In this document: piece after piece, positions 51,801 through 64,000 of the stretch | How the letters are laid out: every line of letters begins with the position of its first letter | How positions within the stretch are numbered: position 1 is the first letter of the stretch | Source of the DNA: Whitmania pigra | Taxonomy: Eukaryota > Annelida > Clitellata > Hirudinida > Haemopidae | DNA: 64,000 nucleotides | NCBI GenBank assembly: GCA_021613335.1 | Contig: JAJTWR010000236.1 | Span: 366,001 to 430,000, forward strand | Direction of reading: 5' to 3' | Notes under the pieces: generated by a model | The model's input: only the letters and a program-made list of their open reading frames with translations | The model's database searches: none | What the model was told of the DNA's origin: nothing | Translations under genes and position numbers: made by a program

Positions 51801-54800
51801 TGATGATGATGATGATGATAATAATAGTAGTAATAATAATAATAATAATAATAATATTTTTTCATAGTAATAATTAATAAATAATTTAATAATTATTATA
51901 TTTGATTATTCAGGGATCGACCATCCATCACTGCTATCCTGAAGAAGCCACTCTTGCAATCGAGAATGAAGAACTTCCTAACAGACACTGTTTGTTGAAG
52001 GAGAAAAAAATTATAATTTTAATTAAATTCTTACCATATTTAAGACGTTTAATTATACAATTGAAATATAAATTGATATCTATTGAATAATATCAATATT
52101 TTTCAAGCATTTTTGAAAACAGTAAGAATAAATAATTGATAAAAATTATTTGAAATAATTTTAATTGCACTAATATTAATAAATTTCAATTTGTCAAAGA
52201 GTTTACTCGAATTAAATTCTGATGTTCCGAACTCCGACCCATGCAACCTGAAGCCAAGAGGTTGTGACCTTTGAAGCTCTTCAGTTATTGGATGAATTCA
52301 GACATTAATTAGACCATTTACTTTATAACATAACCAATCACGATCAGTACAATTTAGGTCAATAATGTCAACGTTATTATTTTATTAACAACAATAACCA
52401 CAAATAACATTACATAAATAATAGTAACAGTGAGTTAATACATTTATTAGTCTTTTTTGCATGTAAAAATCTTTTGTTAAAATTTTTTTATTCAGAAAAA
52501 AAAAGAATATTGAGGCAGATGTCAAATGAAAGCACTCAGGTAAACTTTGTTCTCAAAATTATATTTATTATTATTTGTTGAAAATATTATCAAAATAATA
52601 TTTTTATTTACTATAAAGTAATTTTATAACAGCATATATTAATAATATTATTAATAGGACAATGATTTAGTAGTTAATTCATTACATTTAATTAGTTTAA
52701 TGAGTCAATGGCTAATTATAATTCACTGGCTAATTAATGCATGTACAAGCAGATGCAATATTTGTATCCATTTTTAACCAGAAGGAAGCCAACTTAATGA
52801 TTCAACTGAAGAAGGAAGAGATGAGGAAAAGAGTAATATATATTTATTATGAATTATATATTACAAATTATATTTTTAATTTGTCATTCGTAATTATTAT
52901 GACGAGATATTATATTTTAAAATTATACTTATTGATTCATAGTTATTATGACAAAATATTATATTTTAAATCTTTAATCATTAATTCATTATTATTACGC
53001 CGAGCTATTATGTTTTAAATTTATAATTATTAATTAATAATTATGATTGTAAATTTTATTTTAAATTTGTTTAAAGATAACATCATCATCTCAATAACTC
53101 ATTGCCATATGAGTTTTGAATATAATTCATGCTTAAAAGATAGTGAATTATTGGAATTTCAATAAATTATTTTTTAATGCTTTATTTTGTAATGAAATAA
53201 AAATATTATAATGAGGTCATTAATTATTAAAATGACATTACAATGAGATAATTAATTATTAAAATATTACAAACGGCAGGAAGAAATCAACAGACGTAGG
53301 GAGGCAAATTGGAAGCCAGTGGTGATGGAACAATATTATAATGAGGTGCTACAAACGACCAATCAGCTTTCAGATGGAGCCATTCAAATTGCTGCACACG
53401 TTCATTGTGACATTCCTTCACTTCAGGAATTTTTTTAAGCATATTTAGTGGATATAAAAATTAATGAAACGTTCTTTATTTAAGCAATATTATCCTTGAT
53501 AATCAATAATTACGCATTTAATATTATTACTTAGCACTTTTAATTTAATATTTCTGTGACAAACTAAAGGTCGTCGTCGTCATCATCATCATCATCACCA
53601 TCATCATTATCATCATAGTCATGATTATCAACATCATTATCAATAAAACCATTCCCATAATCTTAAGAAAATTTCACCTATTCTTCCAGAGCAGAGATGC
53701 GAGCAATCCATCAAGCGATGCTGACGGTTTGCCCCAAATGAGGAGGGTTCGATTCCAGGCCCCGGAAAGGAACATGTACGACAACTACTACCAACAACTT
53801 GAATCTCTCAGACTCAGCAACAACCAGGATCTTGGTGACAGTGGCTTTTCTTTTTGAATATTTTATGGTTGTCCATAAATTATTTCGAAACTATGCTGCG
53901 GATGCTCAAAATTTTTAAGCTTGTTTTCCATTTAATTATTGGGTTTTCAAATTTATTTTTTTTTTACATTTAATAATAACCTGCTTGTTTAACAATTAAT
54001 TAATTAATTAATTAATGTTGCCTAACGATTGCATAATAAATGTAGTAATTTTATTTTACAATTTTACATTAGTTATAAGCTATTATTTAAAGAAAACTAT
54101 GATTATTATTAATTTTATATTATTAAAAATTGTATTATTATAAATTATTCACAAAAAGTAAGAGGAAGTCTTGAAGAAGGAAGATGCAACAATTACAAAC
54201 CATTCACTGCAAAGTGGGTTTCAATTTGCAAGTTTTTCAACAAGAATTTTAATTCTTGACAGAATTATTGATTGATTGATAAATTAAATAAATTGATAAA
54301 AGTGGAAGTTAATAAAAAATATAGAAAATGTTCTTTCATTTTACTGTGGCATTTTATGTACCTTTGTACAAACAGCTAACTTTAATACATGTTATTTACA
54401 TTTTGACGTTAAATTGTCATTTCAAACGTGCACTGCAACCCAATTTTAAATATCAGTAATAATATCACATTGATGATAACCAAATTATCTAAATATTATA
54501 AATGCTCATAACCATAATTACAAGTCAATACGAAGAATTTCTTGAGAGAAGAAGGTTGGCAATGATGAACAAAGCCAACGCCATTGGAGACCTGTTTGGT
54601 CATATGGTGAGCTGCCATGGTTGTGATGTTGCTTATTCATGAGCAACATTTGCATCTCATGAATAAGTTATTTTCTTGAGTGATCAGGCACTATAACAAA
54701 GATTATTTATGTTTACACGCATTAGCACATTACATTTGAATGATTAATGCAATTGATTGAATTTATTTATATTATTTATTATATTATCATTTATATTATA

Positions 54801-54942
54801 ACCATTGAATTTATTATTATTTAATCTTAAGGCAACATTGGCTGACTGTTTTTAACATTCTGTAGAGAAAACAAGACTTAAGGCACATCTGGCACTGTGC
54901 AAGTAGCACCTTATAAATTGACATTTGTCACCATTATTATTA

Positions 54943-54989
<47 letters not shown>

Positions 54990-57900
54990 GTTATTGTTGT
55001 TGTTACCACTAGCATTGCAATTTAGTTCTATTATTATCAGTATTATTAAACTTTCGTCCCATTTTTAAAATGAAAAACTGAAGAGGCAAGCAGATGGACT
55101 TCAATTGCCAAACGAGGATCCAAAAAGCATGGAAGAAGTTTTCAAGGATCGAGAGAAGGAGAAAAAGTTCCGAGATGAAGTTTGTTTTTCGCTCTGAATC
55201 TTTGTATTCCCGCTAATTTTAGTGCCTCTGGTGACAAATCGAGACGCTTCGTTTACATGCCGAGAATTTGAACTTTTTCGTCGAGTTCTGATGTCTTTAA
55301 GATGTAAATAATTCAGACATTTATTCAGTTTTGAGGTGAGTCGAGGTGGAATTCGTTCTGACATTTAAATTTTAAAATTTAATTCAGGAATACCAAAAAC
55401 AGCTCAAAATGATCCACCTTCAGAATTTCCGAGAGAGGCACAAACTTCAGAGAAAGTTCGAGAATCCTGACTGCAAAGTACATGATGAAAGATTGTGAAA
55501 TAATATTTATAAAGATATAAATAATATATTAATTGTCAAAATTACTTTACATTCATTTACAAACATTTCATAAACATTTCAGTTTATGAGCTTTGAAGAA
55601 CTCGAAGAGTTTGAGAATTCAATGAAGGTAAAAATTATTAATAACCACGTTATTAATGTTGTCTTAATTACTTGCAATTACTTAATTTACTAGCCGATTT
55701 AATATACCGTCGAAAGATTGAAATTTTAGAAGTCGGAAGAGAACAGGAGACAATGGAATGACCCTTTGCAAGGTTCAATGAAGGTTCAAGAACAAATCGA
55801 AAAAGATGCAAAGTGGGGAGCTGAGACGGAGGCTAGTGGACTAAAGGATCTGCCCTTGCAAGAAAGTAATTTAAGTTAATAATAAATATATATTAATACT
55901 AGGAATGATAATGTATTATGATGTCATTAGTTATCGTGCTTGGGATGCTTTTAAATTGCATGCTCATTATTATATCATTTTGTTAGCATAGCATTAAAAT
56001 CAATTTCTTTTATGAAAATCCCATTCCACCAAATAATGTCATCATCATCATCATCATCCCATCGCAAAGAAGAATTTGAAATTGCATCTTCGAAGCGGAC
56101 AACTTTCAAATCATTCTTTTTCGACACTCAACAAAAAACCCACGAGCAAATCTCTCTCAGCCTCCTAAACCATTAAGTTAAAGCTCCCCATCCTGGATGC
56201 CACCCTCTCAATGGGTGGCTGGCTGGGGAGTTTGCTCTTCGTTTCATTGTTGTGAAATTCGATGGGCCACGTCCACTGAAACTCATCAATAATTCATCCA
56301 TCAAACACTCCAATGCTTTCCCTGCCTCCCGATCATACCCCACCTCATCTCAAGATGAGTGAGCAAGATGATGGATGGTGATGGGAACGATGGAGAATTT
56401 GATGCAGGTTATGACTTTGCTGAAACAATTCAGAAGCGTCAAACTCGAAAATAAAATCAGATGCAGATGACGACAAAAGTGAAAGCGATGATGATGAAGA
56501 GGCCGGAGGGATTAGAAAGAGACGAGCATCTTGGCGGGACCCCGGGCAGACGATCGTGAATTTCCTGTCGCATGCTGAACTCTCGTCAACGACAAAGTTT
56601 GACTCTGCCAAGACTGCCACTGACAGATACCATCCTCAAGGTGATGACAGTAACCATCATCATTACCATCATCATCATCGTCATAATGATCATCACCACC
56701 ACCACCATCATCAAAATGATCATCATCACAATTGTCATTGTCATAGTCATTGTTCCATAATGCAATTTCAGACGTTCGTATTAAAAAAACAACTGTGCAG
56801 CGAACGTCGAATGTTTATGTGAAATGCAGTTGAGCACTTTTGGGTTGAAAATTGATTTCAAATTTAATTCCCATGGTGGCCCTGAAGGCATTAAATGAAT
56901 TTTAAATGATGAAATGTAAATCAAGAAAAATTTGAAAAAAAATCCTTCTCGAGGCTTTTGCGCTAAGAAACGGCTCGACTGAAATCTCGATGGCATGCTA
57001 AATTTTTAATCGTCAATTGGATTGCTAAGTAACCTCTTCCGAGTTAAACTGGGATGTTTTGTCGACTCAATTGACAGAGTACGAAGGAGAAAGAACAAAC
57101 GACGGAGTGAGAGACGAAAGAAAGCAGGAAGAGGTGAGGAATTTTACGATCGCTTGTCGTCTCGAACCATAAAAATATTCCATTCCACAACTTCAACGCA
57201 CCTGATGACAAAAATTTTATTTGAATTTTCTTTTAAAAGTGGTTTTGAAAGAACATTTCCTGCAATTGAAAACAATTTCAAGTTTAAAATGTTCTATCAA
57301 AATATAATTATTGGCATTTGAGTAACATTTGCCTTAAAATTAATTAATTGCATTTGATCACTGTTTATCTTAAATTTATTCATAACAAATTTTTTCTAAA
57401 ACATGTTTCAGGTTGATTCAGAATCTGATCAAAAAAGGTTACAAAACAAAGATGACAACAACTCCATTCAAAGCAGAGCACTGTCAAGGTTCTTAAATTG
57501 ATTTATTTATTTTTTACCTTTTTTTTTTATAAAAATACATCCTTGTATTTCATCAAAATACAAGGAATATGTGTATAAAAAACATGTATTAAATTTAATC
57601 CCTTAATATTACTATTACTCAAATAGGCATTTATTTGTATTCATAATCTTAAAATATTTAATATATGATATTTAATTTATCAACAAATTCAAATGCAAAC
57701 ATTTCTAACATTCGAACAAACAGCAGAAGGCTGAGTCTCGAGTCCCTGAGCGACATGAAAGAAATGGTCGAATCGTTGGAAGAAATTCTGAACGGGGGTA
57801 GCTATCTTCGATACTTGCTTTGCTTTATTGGACTGCTCTGCTGAAAAACAACCAAAAAATATTGCAATTATTTATTACAATACTAGTTAGGACTAACATG

Positions 57901-60691
57901 AGCTATTGAGAATTAACATAATAACATCAAAAATTGATAGTTAATTGATATGGAGCAATATGCTTACTAGTAGATGATCACCTAATGAAGAAAGTTACGC
58001 CTAAATGGAATTAAACTGGAAATTTTTATTTAAAATATTGATTTTAATAACGAAAAAGCTCTTCAACTATGAATAGCCGATTGATGCAAGATCAACAAAT
58101 GTCAGACGTTTAATCCAGACTTATAGGTGCACTCAAAAAGCAGAAAGACTGTTTTAATGCAGACGACTTCAAGCTTGAAAACCTAGATAATCATCGACAT
58201 TTCCCTCATCAAGGTGATGAATTTGAGACCGAGACTTGATGGATGTGACTGGCATGATCTGAGTGCATGCATCTTGGGGGACTGCCAGAATTTGGCATTG
58301 AATTGTCTTCGGTGATTACGCCTTTCCGAGGGTTCTCTTTGGATTAATACTCCCATCTTGCGTAGTCCACCAGCGACAGATTGCAGTTTTAGTCTCTGGA
58401 AGGATTTTTTTTTTTTTTGAAGAAACCAAAGTTATTCGATAAATTCCTTGTCGAGTCCGTATCCGCTGCGAAGCAGACGCATCTAATGAGCGCGGAGGAA
58501 TATTTCTCCGAGGAAAATGTTTCCTGTTTAAAAAATTATATTTATTATATTTCACTCTGGTTTTAGAAGTAACTCATGATGTTCTAAACAGAAATAAATA
58601 ATTTTAATTTTATAAGATAAATCAAGCGTTAGCAACAATTTGAGGACCTAATTTGCATAAAATATTATGACAGAAAATCATTTTGCTGTCATTCGATAAT
58701 CCGAACTAATGGACTTAAGCAGTGATTTAAAACAGCATTAAGTTAAAAAAAAAACTCATCTCTGACATGTTATTTTCGTGTTATCAATGATGATGCTTTA
58801 AAATTCCTCGTCGTCGTCCTTGATCAATGGAGAACACGAGAGACATGGAACTCCATTACAATGACGAATGTTGTGATTCAAAATAATTAGCCATTCGTCA
58901 TCATCTCTTGGAACTACAACACGGAACTCTTCAATCATTCCAGAAAAAGCAGAGGACATGCACAATCTGAAAATTAGAAAATCTGATAGCTGTGGATACG
59001 TCGAAATTGACGGAACTGCGGCATCTTATTCAGGTAGATGTCAATCAGAGAAATTTTCAGAGAAAAGAGAAATTTTTTTTCGTGGTATTAAGGAGCGATT
59101 TCTGAAAAACCGGAAAATAATTCAATTTTAGAGAGACACAAAATGAATGTTCTAAGGATGAGCAGTCAATTTGTTAGGCGTTTTTTTTTACCCTCAGGAA
59201 ATTTTTCTTACTTTCTCTTCAGACCATTAATTTTACTTGTGATTTTTTTTTCTTGTTTTTATCACCGGAGTCGTTAGACGATTCTTTCTGTTGGAAATCA
59301 TTTAATCATTTTTTTTTCTTTTGTAGAAGAGCTTGAAGAGTTTAGCGAGGATGAGGGACGCAAAGTTAGGGATGATCGCGTCGATGATGACGAATTCTTT
59401 GAGGAGCAGAACGAGAAAGCTATCATTTCCAACAAGGAACTTAAAAGGTCCCTGAAGGAAGCGCTGGGGAATGATATGTTTTCCGACGCTTACAAGTTTG
59501 TCAAGGTTTGTTTTGGTCAATGGAACAAATGGTGGTAATATTTTCTCTATTTTTTCGTACTTATAAGCGTTTAAAGTGTTATTTATTTAAAGAAGAAAAA
59601 AGCTGAATTTTTTTTCCTTCGAACTGCCGGCAGCTAATTCCGCGCAAAAGTTCCGACAATATAAGTCAAATAAATTCGCGAGTAATTGCTTTTTTGCCTT
59701 CAGCACTTTTCGAGAAGCACTTTTCGCGCGATAATTTTAGACATTTTATTGTTGCAAAATCACGATCTTCAAATAATTTGTAATCTGTAAAGAGAATATT
59801 TTATAGTATTAAATTACAGAAATACAAATTCGATTGTAAAAGAAATAGATTCAAACTTAAGGGTAATTGAATGTTGAACACGCCTTCATGAATGCACAAT
59901 GCACTTTGGGCACTTGAAGGGCAGAAGTGACGAATTATTCATGAACGTAGCAGATGGCACTTAAACATCAATTTCTTGCCTAACGGCCGCTATTTTTCTC
60001 TCTTAAGAAGAGCGAGAAACTTTAGGTTGGGCAAATCCCGTGAAATTTATTTGCCAGCCTTGGATAGGAGGCAGATTTGCCCGTCTTCGAGTCGTGAAAT
60101 GTATTTGCATAAACATCTATTTTCTTAATGTTTCTGCCAATTACTTCAAATTGAGGTATTGAGATTGAAACTGGTTGTTTTCCTTCCTATAATCTGCAGA
60201 AATTCAATAATTCCTTTTCATTAATATTAATATTAATCTGCCATTACACATCACATATTTATACATCACATATTAATAGCAATTTAATTAAACAGATGCA
60301 CGTAAAGTATTATTAATATATAATTAATTATTATTATGTATTGTTAATATATAATTAAACATAAGTCACGAGACGCAAAAATATTGCTGCTTTGAAAGTA
60401 TCGTGACGCGCAAACAAACAAAAACAAAAACGCAGCCTGCATCTCGGTCAAAATATTCATTCGACTTTCGCTCAAAGACACGCGAATAGGAAGAGATCTC
60501 ATTACGCGGAACTGTGACATTAGCCGACTTGATCACAGGAATTGCAGACTGACGAAAAGTCGAACGAAGAAAAGAGGAAATGCATCTTGAAAGAAGCTTT
60601 TAGTGGCAACGAGAGTCTGTTCGAGAAGATGATGCAGCTAGTCATGAGGGACTGTTTGAGAAGTGAACAATCGGACTTTAAAGAAAAGTAG
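48971..60691 (+). CDS. NEK1: NIMA-related protein kinase, NEK1 type
   Basis: Twenty-nine exons closing in frame give 812 residues: 48971-49087, 49198-49233, 49371-49431, 49501-49542, 49613-49668, 49880-49963, 50136-50203, 50370-50456, 51043-51097, 51433-51476, 51631-51711, 51914-51989, 52200-52260, 52496-52539, 52782-52832, 53280-53345, 53690-53834, 54536-54606, 55084-55179, 55388-55477, 55583-55627, 55730-55865, 56434-56640, 57078-57133, 57412-57488, 57724-57797, 58944-59033, 59327-59505, 60548-60691. The N-terminal Ser/Thr kinase has the glycine loop [10 protein letters not shown], Lys33, HRDLKSQN with catalytic Asp128, GDFGIAK with Asp146, and [16 protein letters not shown] with the activation-loop Thr. 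A basic coiled-coil region follows ([52 protein letters not shown]). The C-terminal end ([14 protein letters not shown]) matches the conserved end of NEK1, which separates it from NEK5. NEK1 acts in ciliogenesis and DNA-damage response. AATAAA is at 61010-61015. Confidence 0.93.
50975..51052. repeat. 39-bp direct duplication spanning an acceptor
   Basis: Two consecutive copies of a 39-base unit containing AATTAATTTTTAGTGACATC; the second holds the true acceptor and the first bases of NEK1 exon 9, the first is a decoy. Confidence 0.9.
51738..51865. repeat. (AAT)n/(GAT)n microsatellite
   Basis: Compound array in the NEK1 intron between exons 11 and 12. Confidence 0.9.
54931..55010. repeat. (ATT)n/(GTT)n microsatellite
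   Basis: ATT array in the NEK1 intron before exon 19. Confidence 0.9.
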
Positions 60692-60814
60692 ACTTCAATG
60701 GCGTTTATAGAGCCTCGGCGGGATTGTAAATCATCGTTAAAGGCGTTTGTTTCAATTTTACAATCTCCCTTCTGCTGTGTTTTTTTGAAAAGAACTTGTC
60801 GTTGTAGATTCTTA

Positions 60815-60897
60815 TAACGACGCTGCTGTCGTCGTCGTTGTTGTTTGTTGCTGTTGTCGTTGTTGTTGTTTTTTGTTGCTGTTTGTTGCTGTTGTAC
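60815..60897. repeat. (TTG)n/(CTG) microsatellite in the NEK1 3' UTR
   Basis: TTGTTG and GTTGCTG units, after the NEK1 stop and before its AATAAA at 61010. Confidence 0.8.
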
Positions 60898-62261
60898 ATC
60901 CGAGAAAGTACGAGATCCGATTTACATCGAAATGTTATGATGCAATTTGTCGCTGGTTTGTGTGCCCTGTATTCAAATACGTCTGCATATAAATGCGAAT
61001 GTCTCTGGCAATAAATAACCTGTTGTATGTAATCATAATATGGCAGTAATTATAATGTTTTTTGTTGTGAATAATCATATTTTGCTTCTAATAGGATTTA
61101 TTTTATCTGCGTCCACTTTCTTGTCAATTACGGGTTTATTTGGCATCCTTACAAATGCAGATGCATTATCGTGCAACGTGGGAGTGCAAGTTATCACCCG
61201 AAATGCATTAAAATCGTGTTCGCGTTGCTGTGATTTCGGCCGATGCTCGCAATAAAAATGTTTCGGTTTGTCCTTTTTGGACAATTCAGCATTCAAACAT
61301 CATTTTAGCCTTTCTACGAGTGAGTTTTGAACTGGCTTTCTGCAGATTAAAAATGCTTGAAATGATTCGTTTATGAACGAACGTGGTTGTGGTGTTGTGA
61401 TTCTCGACTTGAACTATTACGTCCTTTTATTGCATTTTATCAATAATAACAACATCACAATAACAACGATAATGATATTCCTTTTTAGTCAAGCGATAAT
61501 TTCGCTCGATCGCTCGGCATTTTAGTGAAGAAGGTAACTGATTAATTTATCATAAAATTATCCTAAATTATCACAAGTTCATCAGTAAAAAAAAATAAAT
61601 AAATTTAAAAATAAGAAAACAACTCTTCAAACGTAAAAGTAAGAACTTTGATTTACTTTGTGCTCCCTTTTAATACGCCTCTGTCAAATTTTTCACCGGA
61701 ACGAGGGCTAAGCTGGAGGCGAAGGTAAGGTTGTGAATGGACAGAATATTCCTTTAACAGCGGACGGAAGCCCCGCACGGATGAAATAAGGATACGTTTC
61801 GATGGCTCCATCAACTTCCTGTAAACATCAGCGGAAGAGAAAAAGGATTTTCCACTCAAGCGAGTCTTAGGGAGAGAATTTCTTAGAAGGCTCAACGGAC
61901 TCCGGGCGTGTTTTAGCTCGTTGAAGTGTGACATTGCTTTTTTATTTTTTAGCTTAACATGATGCTTTTGGTTTAGTACGGGGTTTAAATTTTTAGTTTA
62001 ACAATAATAATTAATTAATTATTTAAAGTTTAAAGTTTAACCTGGGTTTAAGTAAAAATCTCAAATAATCCGACTTCCTAGCTTTTTCTACTCGTACCAC
62101 ATTTTGATTTTCTTCCTTTTTCCAGCTTCTCTGTTCTTTCCATCCTCTTTTCGACTGCTGATGCCCGGCGCCAGACCTCAGTTGTGGAATTGGATGGATG
62201 ATTCAATATTGACGTTCTCCTGCGCTACATGGTGGCAACGATTATGCTCTTGGAAGTAATG

Positions 62262-62440
62262 ATGATGAGAATGCTGACGCTGTTGATGATGATGATGATG
62301 CTGACGATGATAACACGGAGATGGTGATAATGGTCATGATGTAAATAATGATCAACTTTTGATCGGTAACCCGTGCTGTTGTTGATGATCATGATGATTT
62401 TCACGATGCTGCTGCTGCTGATGATGATCATGATGATGAC
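62262..62440. repeat. Interrupted (GAT)n/(GCT)n microsatellite
   Basis: GATGAT, GCTGAC and TGATCATGATGAT units over about 180 bases in the right-end intergenic region. Confidence 0.85.
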
Positions 62441-62821
62441 GTCATTCGACCGAAAGAACCACAACGACTTTTACGGCATTCATTTCCTCGAATAATCCCC
62501 TCCTCAACAAGTCAAAATAATTTAATTTTGAGATCAGTAATAGCAACAATTGCCAGGACAGTCGTAAAAATAAATAGCAACAACTACAATGACGATGATA
62601 CTGATGATAATAATAGTAATTTGAGTAATAAATATTTAACAATTTTAATAATAACAACAATAATCATCATATTAGTTATGTAATTAAAGACAGTAACAGT
62701 AGGAAATGTCGCGCACAATAAGCATTCATTAGGCCAAAAATGGGAAGTATTTTTAAGGTCCTCAAATGTTGAAAAACTACCAACCCCCTCCTCTCTCGTT
62801 CGCGATTTTTGTTTGTGCAAA

Positions 62822-62899
62822 TAATTAACAAATTTTTTTACAAATCTAATTAATGATGAGTAATTAACAAATTTTTTTACAAATCTAATTAATGATGAG
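62822..62899. repeat. Perfect 39-bp tandem duplication
   Basis: Two identical adjacent units, each containing AATTAACAAATTTTTTTACA and TCTAATTAATGATGAG. Identity suggests a recent event. Confidence 0.9.
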
Positions 62900-64000
62900 T
62901 GAAAAATTAGTCAAAATATTCAAGTGTCAATCATAAAGATGCATCCGGGGTAATCAACATATTATAAATATGTACGGCAATAATTTTGCTGCAATTATTT
63001 ATGATTTGTTGCAATTAATCATTTGTAATTTGTAATTAATTAATTATTATTATTTCCATTTTTTTCCAAGCATTCAAACACAAAGACATGTACACCAATG
63101 TAATTTCAACATTTGCTGATATTTCTGCAACATTTGATAGGAATTTTACATTTTCATCTGTCTCGTTAAATTATTTTTATTTTCCTTTTTTATTCTATAA
63201 TTTAAACGTTGACATTTACTCATTATTTTCCTCAATCATTGTTTCCTCTTATTTTTTGTTATAAAAATTAAAATAATTCCAGAAATAAATAATAATTGCA
63301 AATGTCGGAAACGTTCGCAAAATTCCGCCATTTTTTTTCTTCCTCTTTCGTTCAGTCACTCCGAAGCTGATGAAGAACACCTTTAATTATTAAGGTATTA
63401 TTAAAATTTTTTTTTAAATTATTACAATATTACTTAAATCTAATTAATTGATTATTATTATTATTATTATTGTAAAACATGTAAAATTACTACACGGTAT
63501 GCAATTAAGCATGGAATGTAAAAAACGTAAATAATATTGTAAATTGACAATATTGACAATAATTAATCGCAATAATAATATAATAATTATAATATTATAA
63601 TAATAGTATCACAATAATAATAAATAACGCAAAAAACGACTGCAGCGATAACTATACAAATTATGAATGGAATAATTCTTATTATTATTTCCTACTTTTT
63701 TTGTTCTATTTCTTGACACAAATTTCTGAGGCTCCTTCGAGGCTGCCATCTTGCCGAGATTAAAATAATAACCAGAAATTAGGTTAAACTTTGAAATTTC
63801 GTCTGAAAAATGTTAAAATGAATATTTAACAACATAAAATGATTACATTAACACAAATGATAAAGATTATTAAATGTTAATTATTAATTTGTTTATTAAA
63901 ACAAATATTTAATTAATCAAAAAGTATTATAAATACCTATACAACAACAGTTTATTAAATAATATCTCTTAATTATTACAATTTAAAGGTTTCATGTAGT

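Larger units (their letters stand above)
61016..64000. other. Right-end intergenic region without a supported gene
   Basis: AT-rich. It holds a 71-codon Cys-containing frame at 61040-61255, a less AT-rich minus-strand frame of 93 codons at 61934-61653, GAT-rich arrays at 62262-62440 and a perfect 39-base tandem duplication at 62822-62899. None shows a recognisable domain or splice structure, so no gene is called. Confidence 0.6.

Overview
This 64 kb window is animal nuclear DNA. It is AT-rich and gene-dense, with GT-AG introns of mostly 50 to 1,500 bases and many (ATT)n/(AAT)n and (GAT)n microsatellites. Gene content (RPL10, GRIPAP1, PPP4R2, NEK1, NTMT1, VMA21, PSMG2, a Gi/o-type G alpha, a tetraspanin) is metazoan. 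The repeat style and intron-rich conserved gene structures suggest a lophotrochozoan invertebrate, possibly an annelid such as a leech, but I cannot name the species from sequence alone. All exon models below were built by hand from open frames, splice consensus and matching intron phases; every multi-exon model closes in frame.

Layout. 1-13367 (+): a tandem array of three related genes encoding a death domain, then a short beta-grasp-like (ubiquitin/RA-like) region, then an SH2 domain. Copy 1 enters from the left edge, copy 2 lacks SH2 exons, copy 3 is complete. A small predicted membrane-protein locus lies at 4365-5046. 14488-16432 (+): tetraspanin. 17828-18702 (-): ribosomal protein L10. 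20491-22547 (+): proteasome assembly chaperone 2. 23496-24267 (-) and 24498-25306 (+): NTMT1 and VMA21, head to head with 230 bp between the starts. 26290-29334 (+): G alpha subunit in 8 exons. 30551-44272 (+): GRIPAP1 (GRASP-1), 28 exons. 44615-48644 (-): PPP4R2, tail to tail with GRIPAP1 and head to head with NEK1. 48971-60691 (+): NEK1, 29 exons. 60692-64000 has no gene I can support.

The most unusual content is the array at the left end. A death domain joined to an SH2 domain would link phosphotyrosine recognition to death-fold assembly, and I do not recall this architecture from well-studied animals. All copies share intron phases and a tiny exon of 30-39 bases, so they arose by duplication. 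Copy 2 either lost its SH2 exons or is spliced into copy 3. The remaining genes are mostly conserved housekeeping or signalling genes that do not form an obvious pathway. Three of them have short tandem duplications that span or abut a splice site and create decoy sites, and PPP4R2 has two competing donors that lead into two different long reading frames.
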